64,000 nucleotides of DNA from Algibacter pacificus (GCF_008033385.1 NZ_VOGY01000004.1:248001-312000), one strand, 5' to 3'; counted from the stretch's first letter, positions 1 through 11,344 are shown. Notes: generated by a model from the sequence alone, not told the origin. Translations and numbers: made by a program.

Positions 1-840
1 GCTTTCGACCTTTATAAAAAACATCCCGAATTTAATGCGTATAACAATCATTTTAATATTGAAGATTTTAAAAGCATTTACTTTTGGGAATGGTTGCACC
101 GCGTTATCGGACGTTCGATTGGAATGGTTTTTATCATTCCCTTTTTCTATTTCTTAATACGCAAAAAACTCACAAAAAGCACTATAAAAAAATGTCTCGT
201 GTTACTTTCTCTCGGTGCTTTTCAAGGTTTTTTAGGTTGGTATATGGTTAAAAGTGGCTTGGTAGATATGCCCGATGTGAGTCATTACAGGCTCGCAGCC
301 CACTTAATTACCGCATTTATCACTTTTGCAGCAACGCTTTGGGTGGCTTTAGATCTCATTTACCCCAATAGAAAGCCTGCAAACAAGCCGATGAAAAATT
401 TAATTTTGATAAGCTATTTTGTTATTATAATTCAAATTATATACGGTGCATTTATCGCTGGTTTAAAAGCTGGTTTACTTCACAACCATTGGCCTTTAAT
501 GAACGAAGGCGCCTTTATGCACTTTACGGTTTACGTATTAGATCCGTTTTATAAAAACCTTATTGAAAACCCAAGCGGTATTCAATTTGTACACAGAATA
601 CTTGCCTATGTTGTAGTGTTTCTAATTGTTAGTATTTGGATGAAATCTAAAAAATTCACATTAACAACACTTCAAAAACAAGGTGTTAATTCATTACTAA
701 TTATCGTTTTATTACAGTTTATATTGGGTGTTTTAACCTTAATTTATCAAGTTCCGTTAGGATTAGGTATTGCTCATCAAATCGGTGCATTTTTCTTATT
801 AACAGGTATGACATTTACCCTACATCGTTTCAGTAGGTAG
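1..840 (+). CDS. ctaA: Heme A synthase (COX15/CtaA family), 5' truncated by window edge
   Basis: The reading frame is open from base 1, so the true start lies left of the window and 279 residues are visible. The protein is a polytopic membrane enzyme that oxidises the methyl group of heme O to make heme A for cytochrome oxidase. Visible support: an EWLHR motif (bases 88-102) typical of a heme-ligating helix, a second His-Arg pair in FVHRILAY in the second half, an AHQIGAF segment near the C-terminus, and about seven hydrophobic helices. A TTG at base 94 is the first start-like codon in the window, but it is the Leu of EWLHR and so is not the start. The family call rests on the helix and histidine pattern. 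Confidence 0.88.
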   Translation, partial: AFDLYKKHPEFNAYNNHFNIEDFKSIYFWEWLHRVIGRSIGMVFIIPFFYFLIRKKLTKSTIKKCLVLLSLGAFQGFLGWYMVKSGLVDMPDVSHYRLAAHLITAFITFAATLWVALDLIYPNRKPANKPMKNLILISYFVIIIQIIYGAFIAGLKAGLLHNHWPLMNEGAFMHFTVYVLDPFYKNLIENPSGIQFVHRILAYVVVFLIVSIWMKSKKFTLTTLQKQGVNSLLIIVLLQFILGVLTLIYQVPLGLGIAHQIGAFFLLTGMTFTLHRFSR

Positions 841-851
841 TTTTAATTGTA

Positions 852-859
852 TACTTTTG
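852..859 (+). promoter_or_regulatory. Bacteroidota-type -7 promoter box
   Basis: The sequence TACTTTTG matches the TAnnTTTG -7 consensus of the Bacteroidota housekeeping sigma factor. A TTTC about 20 bases upstream (828-831) is an imperfect -33 element. It lies just after the heme A synthase stop and would give a leader of roughly 95 bases for the gene starting at 963. Confidence 0.5.
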
Positions 860-962
860 CCGTTTAAAATTAAATCTGCTTATTTTAAGATTTAACAACT
901 AAAATTATGCGTTTAAAAGCATAAAAATAAATACTAAAGTTTTTTATATAAAACGACATAAA

Positions 963-1478
963 ATGATTTACAGATTTAGAGTTATACTTGACAACGACAA
1001 CAATGACGAAGATGTTTTCCGCGATTTAGAAATTCGCGAAGACGATACACTTGAAGATTTACATAATATTATTACCCAATCTTTTGGTTTTGATGGCAGC
1101 GAAATGGCATCTTTTTACATTAGTGACGACCAATGGAATCAAGGTGAAGAAATATCTCTTTTCGATTTAAGTGATGATGGATCGGCACGTTTAATGAACG
1201 AAACAGCCATTAACGATGTAACTTTCGAAATGCAAACCAAGCTTATTTATGTTTATGATTTTTTAAGCATGTGGACATTTTATGTTGAATTAGCTGAAAT
1301 TGTAGAAGAAGCTGAAGGTTCCGATTATCCTAACTTAATGTTTGTGCAAGGTCAAGTTCCAGATACAGCTCCCGATAGAGTTTTTGAAGCTGATAACGAC
1401 GAGGACTATGGTGAATTTGATGACGATTTAGATATTGACGACTATGAAGATTTAGACTTTGACGAGCATTGGAATTAA
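963..1478 (+). CDS. Plasmid pRiA4b ORF-3-like family protein
   Basis: This 171-residue acidic protein opens with a short beta strand (IYRFRVILD) followed by the conserved pattern WRDLEI-like/DDTLEDLHNIITQSFGFD, which matches the pRiA4b ORF-3-like (IS1096 TnpR-like) family. The molecular function of that family is unknown; it is not a transposase in this setting. The last 35 residues are nearly all Asp and Glu with aromatics (EDYGEFDDDLDIDDYEDLDF), a long acidic tail. It stands alone with its own likely promoter at 852-859. Family call is good, function unknown. Confidence 0.75.
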   Translation: MIYRFRVILDNDNNDEDVFRDLEIREDDTLEDLHNIITQSFGFDGSEMASFYISDDQWNQGEEISLFDLSDDGSARLMNETAINDVTFEMQTKLIYVYDFLSMWTFYVELAEIVEEAEGSDYPNLMFVQGQVPDTAPDRVFEADNDEDYGEFDDDLDIDDYEDLDFDEHWN

Positions 1479-1542
1479 TTTTCAATACCTAAAACATATC
1501 ACATTATCTATTTAATCAACACAAATGTGTTAATAGCTTAGA

Positions 1543-1923
1543 ATGAAAAAATGGCATAAAATATTAAGCGTATTTCTACTCGTTTCCATTTACTGCTTTG
1601 GTGTCTATGTTCCTGCAAAGACGGCCTTAAATTCTAGTGCACAAACTTTTGAGCAACATAAAGAACAAAAGGAGTACTTAAACAGTGCCTCTAAAATTCT
1701 TTATCCGCATACACAACAATTAGAAAATTCAATTTCGGATATTACGGAATGTTCTTTTTCTAATTTCGACCTTTCTTCTATTGAAGGGTTTTGGACTATT
1801 ATTACCTATTCTGAGGAATTACTGTTTAATGCACGATTCAAACAGTACAAAAACTACTTAAAAACCCTCCTGATTAGGCAACGAAAGTCCGATCTCATCT
1901 TTCCGTTTCATAATTTTTGGTAA
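1543..1923 (+). CDS. Hypothetical secreted or membrane-anchored small protein
   Basis: A 126-residue protein starts at an ATG with the N-terminus MKKWHKILSVFLLVSIYCFG, a clear signal peptide or membrane anchor with no lipobox. The rest is polar and predicted exported, ending in an aromatic tail, SDLIFPFHNFW. I do not recognise a family. The only nearby regulatory sign is a weak 6-bp hairpin at 1939-1957. Exported small proteins of this form with an FPFHNFW-type tail may be lineage-specific, but I cannot check that here. It is probably a real gene because the start, the signal peptide and the codon use agree. Confidence 0.55.
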   Translation: MKKWHKILSVFLLVSIYCFGVYVPAKTALNSSAQTFEQHKEQKEYLNSASKILYPHTQQLENSISDITECSFSNFDLSSIEGFWTIITYSEELLFNARFKQYKNYLKTLLIRQRKSDLIFPFHNFW

Positions 1924-1974
1924 TCCATATTTATTAAAAACGACACTTTTAGTCGTTACAAATTAAATTAAAAA

Positions 1975-1998
1975 TATGTTACGATGTATCGTAACATA
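1975..1998. promoter_or_regulatory. Perfect 24-base palindrome, candidate operator
   Basis: Arms of 11 bases (1975-1985 and 1988-1998) are exact reverse complements around a central GT. The core is GTTACGAT-GT-ATCGTAAC. It lies 36 bases upstream of the ATG at 2034. Length and symmetry fit a dimeric repressor site; there is no T-run, so it is not a terminator. The cognate regulator is not identified. Confidence 0.5.
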
Positions 1999-2033
1999 AA
2001 GGAATTATTATATCAAAAATTAAAAATATAACA

Positions 2034-2501
2034 ATGAATTTAGGAACAACTATTATAGGAATTATATTTGTTGCACTGTGTGCAATGCCTTTTGTCTTAA
2101 CCAGTTTTAATAAAAAGAAAAAAAAGAATAAAGCACTAAAAACGCTTCAAGATTTATCTAAAGAGTATAACAGTGAAATATCTCAACATGAAATTTTTAG
2201 TTATTATGCCATCGGGATAGACCACTCTAAAAAAACGGTTTCATTCATGTCTGAAAATGAAAAAACCATTACAAAAACTTTTATTAATCTGTCGAATATA
2301 AAAACTTGCGACATCGTGAATTTCAAAAAAGGAAAAGAAACAGATCGTCTGTATTTAAAACTCAGTTATATTGATAAAAGCCAACCCGATGCCATCTTAG
2401 AATTTTTTAATTCTGAAATCAATTACCAATTGGGGAGCGAGTTACCATCCATAGAAAAATGGAATACAATAATTAATGGCATGCTACCAAACAGCAAATA
2501 A
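2034..2501 (+). CDS. Hypothetical membrane-anchored protein
   Basis: A 155-residue protein has an N-terminal hydrophobic segment at residues 4-24 (TTIIGIIFVALCAMPFVLTSF) followed at once by a Lys-rich stretch (NKKKKKNKALK), so by the positive-inside rule the rest is probably cytoplasmic. The soluble part resembles a small beta-rich domain (FSYYAIGIDHSKKTVSFM ... DRLYLKLSY) but I do not recognise the family. It is preceded by a perfect palindrome at 1975-1998 and followed by a strong two-way terminator at 2522-2571, so it forms its own transcription unit facing ligA. Confidence 0.6.
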   Translation: MNLGTTIIGIIFVALCAMPFVLTSFNKKKKKNKALKTLQDLSKEYNSEISQHEIFSYYAIGIDHSKKTVSFMSENEKTITKTFINLSNIKTCDIVNFKKGKETDRLYLKLSYIDKSQPDAILEFFNSEINYQLGSELPSIEKWNTIINGMLPNSK

Positions 2502-2521
2502 AAAACAGACCTTTATTAAAA

Positions 2522-2571
2522 AAATAGCGGATTTAATTATCAAATCATTTCGATAATAAAATCCGCTATTT
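2522..2571. terminator. Bidirectional intrinsic terminator
   Basis: A 13-base perfect inverted repeat (2522-2534 and 2559-2571, core AATAGCGGATTT) continues inward through a second 6-base arm pair (2536-2541 and 2552-2557) with a single A-A mismatch between them. It separates the convergent genes ending at 2501 and 2576 and is flanked by A/T runs on both sides. Confidence 0.85.
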
Positions 2572-2575
2572 CTAT

Positions 2576-5495
<2,920 letters not shown>

Positions 5496-5562
5496 TTAGC
5501 AAATTTAGATGTTTAGCGACTATTGCACCAATTATTAATAACAAATACTCAGTTTAATAAAA

Positions 5563-6057
5563 CTACAAATCCTTCAACATCCAAATACTACAAGAAAAAT
5601 GTCCCGTACCGCCTAGAGCTTTATCCAAATGTTTAAACCCGTGACTTTCATAAATATGAATCGCTGCTTTTAATTGTTCTGCAGATTCTATATAACATTG
5701 TTTATACCCTAACTTTTTGGCTGTTTCCAAACATTTTTCAAACAACAAATTACCATAACCTTTGCCTCTAACTTTTGGGGAAAAATACATTTTTTGAATT
5801 TCGCAAACCGAACTTTCAAAATCCTGCAAAGGTTTTACACCACCGCCACCAAGAACTTCACCATTAACATCGATAACAAAATAGGCATCATTTTCATTCT
5901 GGTAAGCTTCAAACATCTGTTTGGTTTCAGGATCTGTGTAGGCGGTTCCCTCTAAAGGAATTTTAAATTCATGAAAGCAACCACGGATAACTTGCTCCAT
6001 TTCAGCATTATCTTCGGGTTTAATTTCTCGAATAACTATAGTATCTTTGTTCAACAT
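5563..6057 (-). CDS. GNAT family N-acetyltransferase
   Basis: This 164-residue cytoplasmic protein is a single GNAT domain. The acetyl-CoA pyrophosphate loop is RGKGYG at residues 97-102, preceded by the beta-4 strand VCEIQKMYF, and motif B holds AIHIYESHGFKHL. The acceptor substrate cannot be told from the sequence. It sits upstream of prmC on the same strand, divergent from the lipoprotein gene at 6109, so the 51-base gap should hold promoters in both directions. Confidence 0.85.
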   Translation of the reverse strand: MLNKDTIVIREIKPEDNAEMEQVIRGCFHEFKIPLEGTAYTDPETKQMFEAYQNENDAYFVIDVNGEVLGGGGVKPLQDFESSVCEIQKMYFSPKVRGKGYGNLLFEKCLETAKKLGYKQCYIESAEQLKAAIHIYESHGFKHLDKALGGTGHFSCSIWMLKDL

Positions 6058-6108
6058 AATCCATCATTTTTAGATGGGTGAAGATACAGTAAAACATAAA
6101 TATCCTTA

Positions 6109-6564
6109 ATGAAGAAACTCATAATTTTATCAACAGTACTCCTCTCGTTTTTGAGTTGCACCGTAACCGAAAAACCCACTTTTCTTGGAATTCAAAACAT
6201 TAAAGTTTTGGAACGCAGCTCTAAAAACGTCACCTTTGTGGCCGACGCTTTATTCTTAAACCCAAATGATATTGGCGGCGAACTACAAACCGATGGTATT
6301 AAAATTTTTGTAAATAATAATGAAATGGGTCATGTCTCGGCCGAGAATTTCGATGTTCCAGCAAAAAAAGAATTTACAATCCCGTTAAAAGCTATTATTC
6401 CAACCGACAGTATTTTTAGCAATAAAAACTTAAGCGGTTTATTGGGGAGTTTATTCAGTAAAAAAGTAAAAGTGCAATATACCGAAGATATTAATTATAA
6501 AGTATTTGGTTTTTCGCATAGTTACACTATTGATGAAACTGAAGATGTTAAAATAAAATTTTAG
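6109..6564 (+). CDS. LEA14-like (WHy domain) lipoprotein
   Basis: A 151-residue protein begins with a lipoprotein signal (MKKLIILSTVLLSFLSC, lipidated cysteine at 17). The mature part, with phrases such as RSSKNVTFVADALFLNPND and DVPAKKEFTIPLKAIIPT, fits the LEA type 2/WHy beta-sandwich family, found in small periplasmic or outer-membrane lipoproteins of unknown function. The next gene, ribD, starts three bases after its stop, so the two are probably cotranscribed, though no functional link is known. Confidence 0.75.
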   Translation: MKKLIILSTVLLSFLSCTVTEKPTFLGIQNIKVLERSSKNVTFVADALFLNPNDIGGELQTDGIKIFVNNNEMGHVSAENFDVPAKKEFTIPLKAIIPTDSIFSNKNLSGLLGSLFSKKVKVQYTEDINYKVFGFSHSYTIDETEDVKIKF

Positions 6565-6567
6565 TAA

Positions 6568-7620
6568 TTGAATACTCACGAAACATACATAAAACGCTGC
6601 TTAGACATTGGAAAAAATGGCTTAGGCACTACCCGACCAAACCCGATGGTTGGCAGCGTTATTGTGCATAACGATAAAATTATTGGCGAAGGATTTACTA
6701 GCGCATACGGCGGAAATCATGCAGAAGTTAATGCTATTAATTCGGTTAAAGATAAAAGTCTTTTAAAAGCATCCACCATTTACGTTACGCTGGAACCTTG
6801 CTCGCATTACGGTAAAACACCACCTTGTAGCGACCTAATTATTAGACACAACATCCCGAAAGTTGTTATTGGTTGTGTGGACGATTTTGAAAAAGTAGCC
6901 GGCCAAGGCATAAAAAGATTAAGAGACTCTGGTGCCGAAGTTATTGTTGGTGTTCTAGAACATGAATGTCGCGCCCACCACAAACGATTTTTCACATTTC
7001 ACAATAAAAAACGGCCTTATATTATTTTAAAATGGGCAGAATCGGTAGATGGTTTTATTGCACCCAAAACAAAAAACGAGCAAAAACCCGTTTGGATTAC
7101 AAACACCTATTCTAGACAATTAGTTCATAAATGGCGCGCCGAAGAACAAGCTATTTTAGTGGGTACCTCTACAGTAATTGCAGATAACCCGACCTTAACA
7201 ACTCGCGATTATGTTGGCCTAAATCCGACTAGAATTATTTTAGACCGACAAGGAAAACTACCGAATAATTTGGCTGTTTTTAATACTGAAGCTAAAACGA
7301 TCGTGATTTGTGAAACTATTGAACATCCAACTAAGAAACACGATCATATTAAATATGAAACTATAAATTGGGCTTCGAAATCTGAAATTGCCCAACAAAT
7401 CTCAACAATTCTATTTAATCACAATATTAATTCTGTTATTATTGAAGGTGGAGCACAAACACTTCAAACGTTTATAGATGAAAATCTTTGGGACGAAGCT
7501 CGTGTTTTTACAGGTGAAACTCCCTTTAAAACCGGTATTAAAGCTCCGGAATTTTCAGCAACTTTAATTTCAAAAGAACAAATTTTAACCGATATCTTAA
7601 AAATTTACAAAAATGATTAA
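6568..7620 (+). CDS. ribD: Bifunctional riboflavin biosynthesis protein RibD
   Basis: The 350-residue enzyme carries out the deaminase and reductase steps of riboflavin synthesis. The N-terminal deaminase has the zinc ligands H51 with the proton-shuttling E53 (NHAEVNA) and C78/C87 (EPCSHYGKTPPCS). The C-terminal reductase begins near residue 150 (YIILKWAESVDGFIAP) and includes WRAEEQAILVGTSTVIADNP and IIEGGAQTL. The start is TTG: a stop codon sits directly upstream in frame at 6565-6567, and the residues after the TTG (NTHETYIKRCLDIGKNGLG) are the conserved family N-terminus. Its last 8 bases overlap the HAD gene. Confidence 0.96.
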   Translation: MNTHETYIKRCLDIGKNGLGTTRPNPMVGSVIVHNDKIIGEGFTSAYGGNHAEVNAINSVKDKSLLKASTIYVTLEPCSHYGKTPPCSDLIIRHNIPKVVIGCVDDFEKVAGQGIKRLRDSGAEVIVGVLEHECRAHHKRFFTFHNKKRPYIILKWAESVDGFIAPKTKNEQKPVWITNTYSRQLVHKWRAEEQAILVGTSTVIADNPTLTTRDYVGLNPTRIILDRQGKLPNNLAVFNTEAKTIVICETIEHPTKKHDHIKYETINWASKSEIAQQISTILFNHNINSVIIEGGAQTLQTFIDENLWDEARVFTGETPFKTGIKAPEFSATLISKEQILTDILKIYKND

Positions 7621-8224
7621 CACTATAATTTTCGATTTCGGAAATGTATTTATAAACCTCGATCTTGAAGGTGCTGCAAAATATGCTTTTGAAACTTTAG
7701 AAATTGATTCCTTTTCGGAAGAAATGATTGCTTTTAATAGTTTGTACGAGCAGGGTTTAATTTCAACCGATGAATTTTTAGAGTTTTATGCTGAAAACTT
7801 TCCGAAGCTTTCAAAAGAAGAACTAATCTATGTTTGGAATTACATGCTAAAACATTTTCCAAAACAGCGGCTTGAATTTATAAAAGAACTAAAAGCTTCT
7901 TCTAAATATAAATTAATTTTGTTGAGTAATACCAACGAACTTCATATTAATTCCGTACGAGAAAGCATCTCTTTTTATGATGAATTCAAAAATTGTTTTG
8001 ATAAATTTTATCTATCTCACGAGATTAATTTAAGAAAACCAAATACCGATATTTTTGAATTTGTTTTAAATGAAAATAATTTAAAAGCCCAAGAATGTCT
8101 TTTTATAGATGATAATAAAGATAATATTGAAACGGCAAATACTTTAAATTTCAAAACTTGGCATATTAATCCCGAAACGGAAGATGTATGCACCCTATTT
8201 GAAACCCAAAACAACTTATTTTAA
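7613..8224 (+). CDS. HAD-family hydrolase (HAD-IA type)
   Basis: The 203-residue protein has the four HAD motifs: IIFDFGN with the nucleophile Asp at residue 8, LLSNTNELH, the lysine in LRKPNTDIF, and LFIDDNKDNI. It is a small phosphatase of the YihX/epoxide-hydrolase-like branch. Its start overlaps ribD by 8 bases, implying translational coupling. The position next to ribD makes a role as a flavin-pathway phosphatase (dephosphorylating the RibD product) attractive; that is inference from context only, since HAD enzymes do this step in other bacteria. Confidence 0.88.
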   Translation: MINTIIFDFGNVFINLDLEGAAKYAFETLEIDSFSEEMIAFNSLYEQGLISTDEFLEFYAENFPKLSKEELIYVWNYMLKHFPKQRLEFIKELKASSKYKLILLSNTNELHINSVRESISFYDEFKNCFDKFYLSHEINLRKPNTDIFEFVLNENNLKAQECLFIDDNKDNIETANTLNFKTWHINPETEDVCTLFETQNNLF

Positions 8225-8229
8225 ATTCC

Positions 8230-8844
8230 TTGGTAGAAAAAGATACATACAAAACTATAGATCGCGCTATTGAACCTGTTTTATTTAAAGACAAAAACAG
8301 TAAATTTCACGGCTACGCCTACCCTGTTTTTAATGAAGAGGAAGTAAAAGCAAAATTAGAATTATTAAAAAAAGAACATCACGCGGCACGGCATTGGTGC
8401 TATGCCTATCAATTAGGGACAGAGACTATAAGTTACAGAGCCAATGACGATGGCGAACCCAATAACAGCGCAGGTATGCCTATTTATGGCCAAATTCAAT
8501 CTTTCGATGTTACCAACATACTTATTGTAGTTGTTCGGTATTTTGGAGGGGTAAAATTAGGTGTTGGCGGTTTAATAAACGCTTACAAAACCACCGCACA
8601 ACTCAGTCTTGAAGCCTGTAATATATTAGAAAAAACAATCAATATAGACTATCTCATCACTTTCGATTATAAAAACATGAACAAAGTGATGCGTGTTATA
8701 AAGGAAAGAAACCTAAATATAACCAATCAAAAACTGGAGTTGGATTGCCAGATTACCATTTCTGTTCGAAAAAAAGAGGCTAACTCGGTTTTTGAAACCT
8801 TTGATCACCTATTTGAAATTGATATCAAAAAAATAAACACTTAA
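8230..8844 (+). CDS. YigZ/IMPACT family protein
   Basis: The 204-residue protein has the IMPACT N-terminal domain (KFHGYAYPVFNEEEVKAKLELLKKEHH with AARHWCYAYQLG, then DDGEPNNSAGMPI and VVVRYFGGVKLGVGGLINAYKTTA) followed by a short DUF1949-type domain. Family members have been linked to ribosome or translation control, but the biochemical role is unsettled. The start is TTG at 8230; it gives the usual DTYKTI N-terminus and no ATG lies upstream in frame. It follows the HAD gene by 5 bases and ends 3 bases from the convergent thioesterase gene, with no terminator between. Confidence 0.9.
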   Translation: MVEKDTYKTIDRAIEPVLFKDKNSKFHGYAYPVFNEEEVKAKLELLKKEHHAARHWCYAYQLGTETISYRANDDGEPNNSAGMPIYGQIQSFDVTNILIVVVRYFGGVKLGVGGLINAYKTTAQLSLEACNILEKTINIDYLITFDYKNMNKVMRVIKERNLNITNQKLELDCQITISVRKKEANSVFETFDHLFEIDIKKINT

Positions 8845-8847
8845 CTT

Positions 8848-9252
8848 TTAAGCTTCAAGAAGATCCAAAATATATTTAGGTGCTTTAATAGGTTTTCCTG
8901 TTTTTTTATCTACAAACACTAAAATAGTATTCGCTGTTGATAAAAGTTCACCTTTTTCATTAGTAATTTCATACTCAAATTCTAACTTAACTGTAGGTAA
9001 TTTTGAGAGTTGCGTTTTAACATTAATTAAGTCATCATAACCTGCTGATTTTTTATAATTTACATGTAAGGACACTACCGGCAACATCACACCGTTTTCT
9101 TCCATGGATTTATAAGAAACTCCAAGTTTCCGTAACCACTCAATACGCCCCATCTCTAGATATAACGCGTAATTCCCATGATAAACAACGCCCATTTGAT
9201 CGGTTTCACCATACCTCACTCTTATTTGTATTTCATCGGATTTAGGGCTCAT
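8848..9252 (-). CDS. Acyl-CoA thioesterase, YbgC/FadM hot-dog family
   Basis: A single 134-residue 4HBT hot-dog domain hydrolyses acyl-CoA thioesters. The signature RVRYGETDQMGVVYHGNYALY contains the catalytic Asp at residue 17, followed by EMGRIEWLR. Length is normal for YbgC-like enzymes. It is transcribed away from dnaA, so the interval 9253-9433 carries two divergent promoters. Confidence 0.92.
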   Translation of the reverse strand: MSPKSDEIQIRVRYGETDQMGVVYHGNYALYLEMGRIEWLRKLGVSYKSMEENGVMLPVVSLHVNYKKSAGYDDLINVKTQLSKLPTVKLEFEYEITNEKGELLSTANTILVFVDKKTGKPIKAPKYILDLLEA

Positions 9253-9372
9253 ATTTAAATATTTTTTTGTAGATTCGACAAGTGTTTAAACTTGAGAAAA
9301 AAATTCCAATTAATCAATAGTAAATCATTTTTTTTTTAAGAATTTTGTTCACATCTTTGCCAAACGCAAAAC

Positions 9373-9380
9373 AAAGGAGG
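9373..9380 (+). promoter_or_regulatory. Full-strength Shine-Dalgarno sequence in the dnaA leader
   Basis: AAAGGAGG is an exact complement to the 16S rRNA 3' tail but lies 53 bases upstream of the dnaA ATG, too far to position that start. The correctly spaced codon after it is ATT (9388), which would open a 25-codon frame that ends inside dnaA in another phase. Flavobacteria rarely use such sites, so it may act in regulation. No other gene in the window has one at its start. Confidence 0.45.
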
Positions 9381-9433
9381 TATAAAGATTTCGTTTTTTA
9401 CCTATAATTTAACAAACATCAAGAGTCATAAAA

Positions 9434-10861
9434 ATGAGTATAACTGCGCAAACGGTATGGAATAATTGTCTAAACTTTATAAAGGATAATATTCAGCCGC
9501 AAGCTTACAAAACCTGGTTCGAACCAATAATAGCAGTTAAACTAACGGATAACGCTTTAAGTATTCAGGTCCCTAGTAAATTCTTTTACGAATGGCTAGA
9601 AGAGCATTACGTTAAAATTTTAAAAGTATCTTTAACCAAAGAATTGGGTGAACAAGCCAAGTTAGTTTACATTATTAAAATGGAAAACACTTACGGCAAT
9701 AAACAACCCTTTACAGAAAAAATTCCGAGTGCCAATAGAAGTGGTTTAAAATCTCAAGATGTTGATATTCCTTTAAAAAATAAAAATCCAGAATTACGCA
9801 ATCCATTTGTTATACCAGGGATTAGAAACGTAAAAATTGAATCGCAATTAAACCCCAACTATAGTTTTGAAAACTTTCTGGAAGGTGATTCAAATCGTTT
9901 AGCCAGAAGTGCAGGATTAGCTGTCGCTGCAAAACCAGGTGGCACTTCTTTTAATCCCTTATTAATTTTTGGTGGTGTTGGTTTAGGTAAAACCCATTTA
10001 GCGCACGCTATTGGTGTTGATATTAAAGATAAATATCCAGAGAAAACCGTTTTATATATTTCAGCTGAAAAATTTACGCAACAATATATAGATTCTGTTA
10101 AGAAAAATAACAGAAATGATTTTATTCATTTCTATCAAATAATAGATGTTTTAATTATTGATGATGTGCAATTCCTAACCGGAAAAACAGGAACACAAGA
10201 TGTATTCTTTCACATTTTTAATCATTTACATCAAAATGGAAAACAAGTGATATTAACTAGTGATAAAGCACCGGTTGATATGCAAGATATCGAACAACGT
10301 TTATTATCACGTTTTAAATGGGGCCTTTCAGCAGAGCTGCAACATCCAGATTTTGAAACACGTGTTTCTATTTTAAAGAATAAATTATATCGTGATGGTG
10401 TTGAAATGCCAGAAGACATTATTAATTATGTTGCCAAAAACATCAAATCGAATGTCCGCGAATTAGAAGGTGCTATTATTTCATTAATTGCACAATCGTC
10501 TTTCAATAAAAAGGAAATCACTATTGATTTAGCTAGAACTATTGTTGAGAAGTTTGTAAAAAACACAAAACGGGAAGTTTCAATAGATTATATTCAAAAA
10601 GTAGTGTCGGATTATTTTCAAATGGATATCGACACCCTTCAATCTAAAACAAGAAAACGCCATATTGTACAAGCGAGACAACTCGCTATGTTTTTTGCTA
10701 AAAAGCTTACAAAAGCATCCTTAGCGAGTATTGGTTCTCAAATTGGGAAACGCGATCATGCTACGGTTTTACACGCTTGCAAAACGGTAGATAACCTATC
10801 TTCAACAGATAAACAATTTAAAAAATATGTTGAAGATATTACTAAAAAACTTTCTGTTTAA
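9434..10861 (+). CDS. dnaA: Chromosomal replication initiator protein DnaA
   Basis: The 475-residue protein shows all four DnaA domains: the N-terminal DnaB-interaction domain (WNNCLNFIKDNI ... YKTWFEPI), a short linker, the AAA+ core with Walker A GGVGLGKTH at residues 180-188 and Walker B VLIIDDVQFL, and the C-terminal DNA-binding domain with RKRHIVQARQLAMFFAKKL and the DnaA signature GKRDHATVLHACKTV. It binds DnaA boxes and opens the origin. The leader carries an unusual AAAGGAGG at 9373-9380. No DnaA-box cluster is visible in the 180 bases upstream, so the origin is probably elsewhere. The phosphatase gene follows 12 bases downstream. Confidence 0.98.
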   Translation: MSITAQTVWNNCLNFIKDNIQPQAYKTWFEPIIAVKLTDNALSIQVPSKFFYEWLEEHYVKILKVSLTKELGEQAKLVYIIKMENTYGNKQPFTEKIPSANRSGLKSQDVDIPLKNKNPELRNPFVIPGIRNVKIESQLNPNYSFENFLEGDSNRLARSAGLAVAAKPGGTSFNPLLIFGGVGLGKTHLAHAIGVDIKDKYPEKTVLYISAEKFTQQYIDSVKKNNRNDFIHFYQIIDVLIIDDVQFLTGKTGTQDVFFHIFNHLHQNGKQVILTSDKAPVDMQDIEQRLLSRFKWGLSAELQHPDFETRVSILKNKLYRDGVEMPEDIINYVAKNIKSNVRELEGAIISLIAQSSFNKKEITIDLARTIVEKFVKNTKREVSIDYIQKVVSDYFQMDIDTLQSKTRKRHIVQARQLAMFFAKKLTKASLASIGSQIGKRDHATVLHACKTVDNLSSTDKQFKKYVEDITKKLSV

Positions 10862-10873
10862 AACTGTAATACA

Positions 10874-11344
10874 ATGACTAAAATTCTGATGGTATGTTTG
10901 GGAAACATTTGTCGTTCTCCACTTGCCGAAGGTATTTTAAAAGCTAAATTATCTAGCAACTTTATGGTAGACTCGGCTGGAACAGCCAATTACCATACAG
11001 GAAGCGCTCCCGACCAACGGTCTGTTGCTGTTGCAAAAAAATATGGTTTAAATATTTCAAATTTAAAAGGCAGACAATTTACCGTTTCGGATTTTGATAG
11101 GTTTGATCGTATTTATGTCATGGACAGTTCCAATTACCAAAACGTTACCAAACTTGCCAGAAACGAAAACGATCTTTCCAAAGTAAACTTTATTTTAAAC
11201 GAAGTTTACCCGAATGAAAATTTCGATGTGCCAGACCCCTATTATGGCGGTAACGAAGGTTTTGAAAACATCTACAACATGCTAAACGAAGCATGTACCA
11301 TTATTGCAAATAATTTAACTTCAGAACAAAATGACATCAGCTAA
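10874..11344 (+). CDS. Low-molecular-weight protein-tyrosine phosphatase
   Basis: The 156-residue enzyme has the P-loop CLGNICRS with nucleophile Cys8 and Arg14, and the general-acid Asp121 in VPDPYYGG. It is of normal length for this family, which dephosphorylates tyrosine kinases or other proteins. No partner kinase is in the window. It lies between dnaA and the RsmI-like gene, overlapping the latter by 14 bases, so all three are probably one operon. Confidence 0.93.
   Translation: MTKILMVCLGNICRSPLAEGILKAKLSSNFMVDSAGTANYHTGSAPDQRSVAVAKKYGLNISNLKGRQFTVSDFDRFDRIYVMDSSNYQNVTKLARNENDLSKVNFILNEVYPNENFDVPDPYYGGNEGFENIYNMLNEACTIIANNLTSEQNDIS

Noticed and set aside
1939-1957. Hairpin AACGAC/GTCGTT as terminator
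   Set aside because: Only 6 bp and not followed by a T-run; too weak to call.
9253-9433. Possible replication origin next to dnaA
   Set aside because: No DnaA-box cluster or AT-rich unwinding element was recognised in this interval; the AT-rich run alone is not enough.
9388-9465. Leader peptide beginning at ATT after AAAGGAGG
   Set aside because: ATT starts are very rare and the 25-codon frame has no support other than spacing; kept only as an idea.
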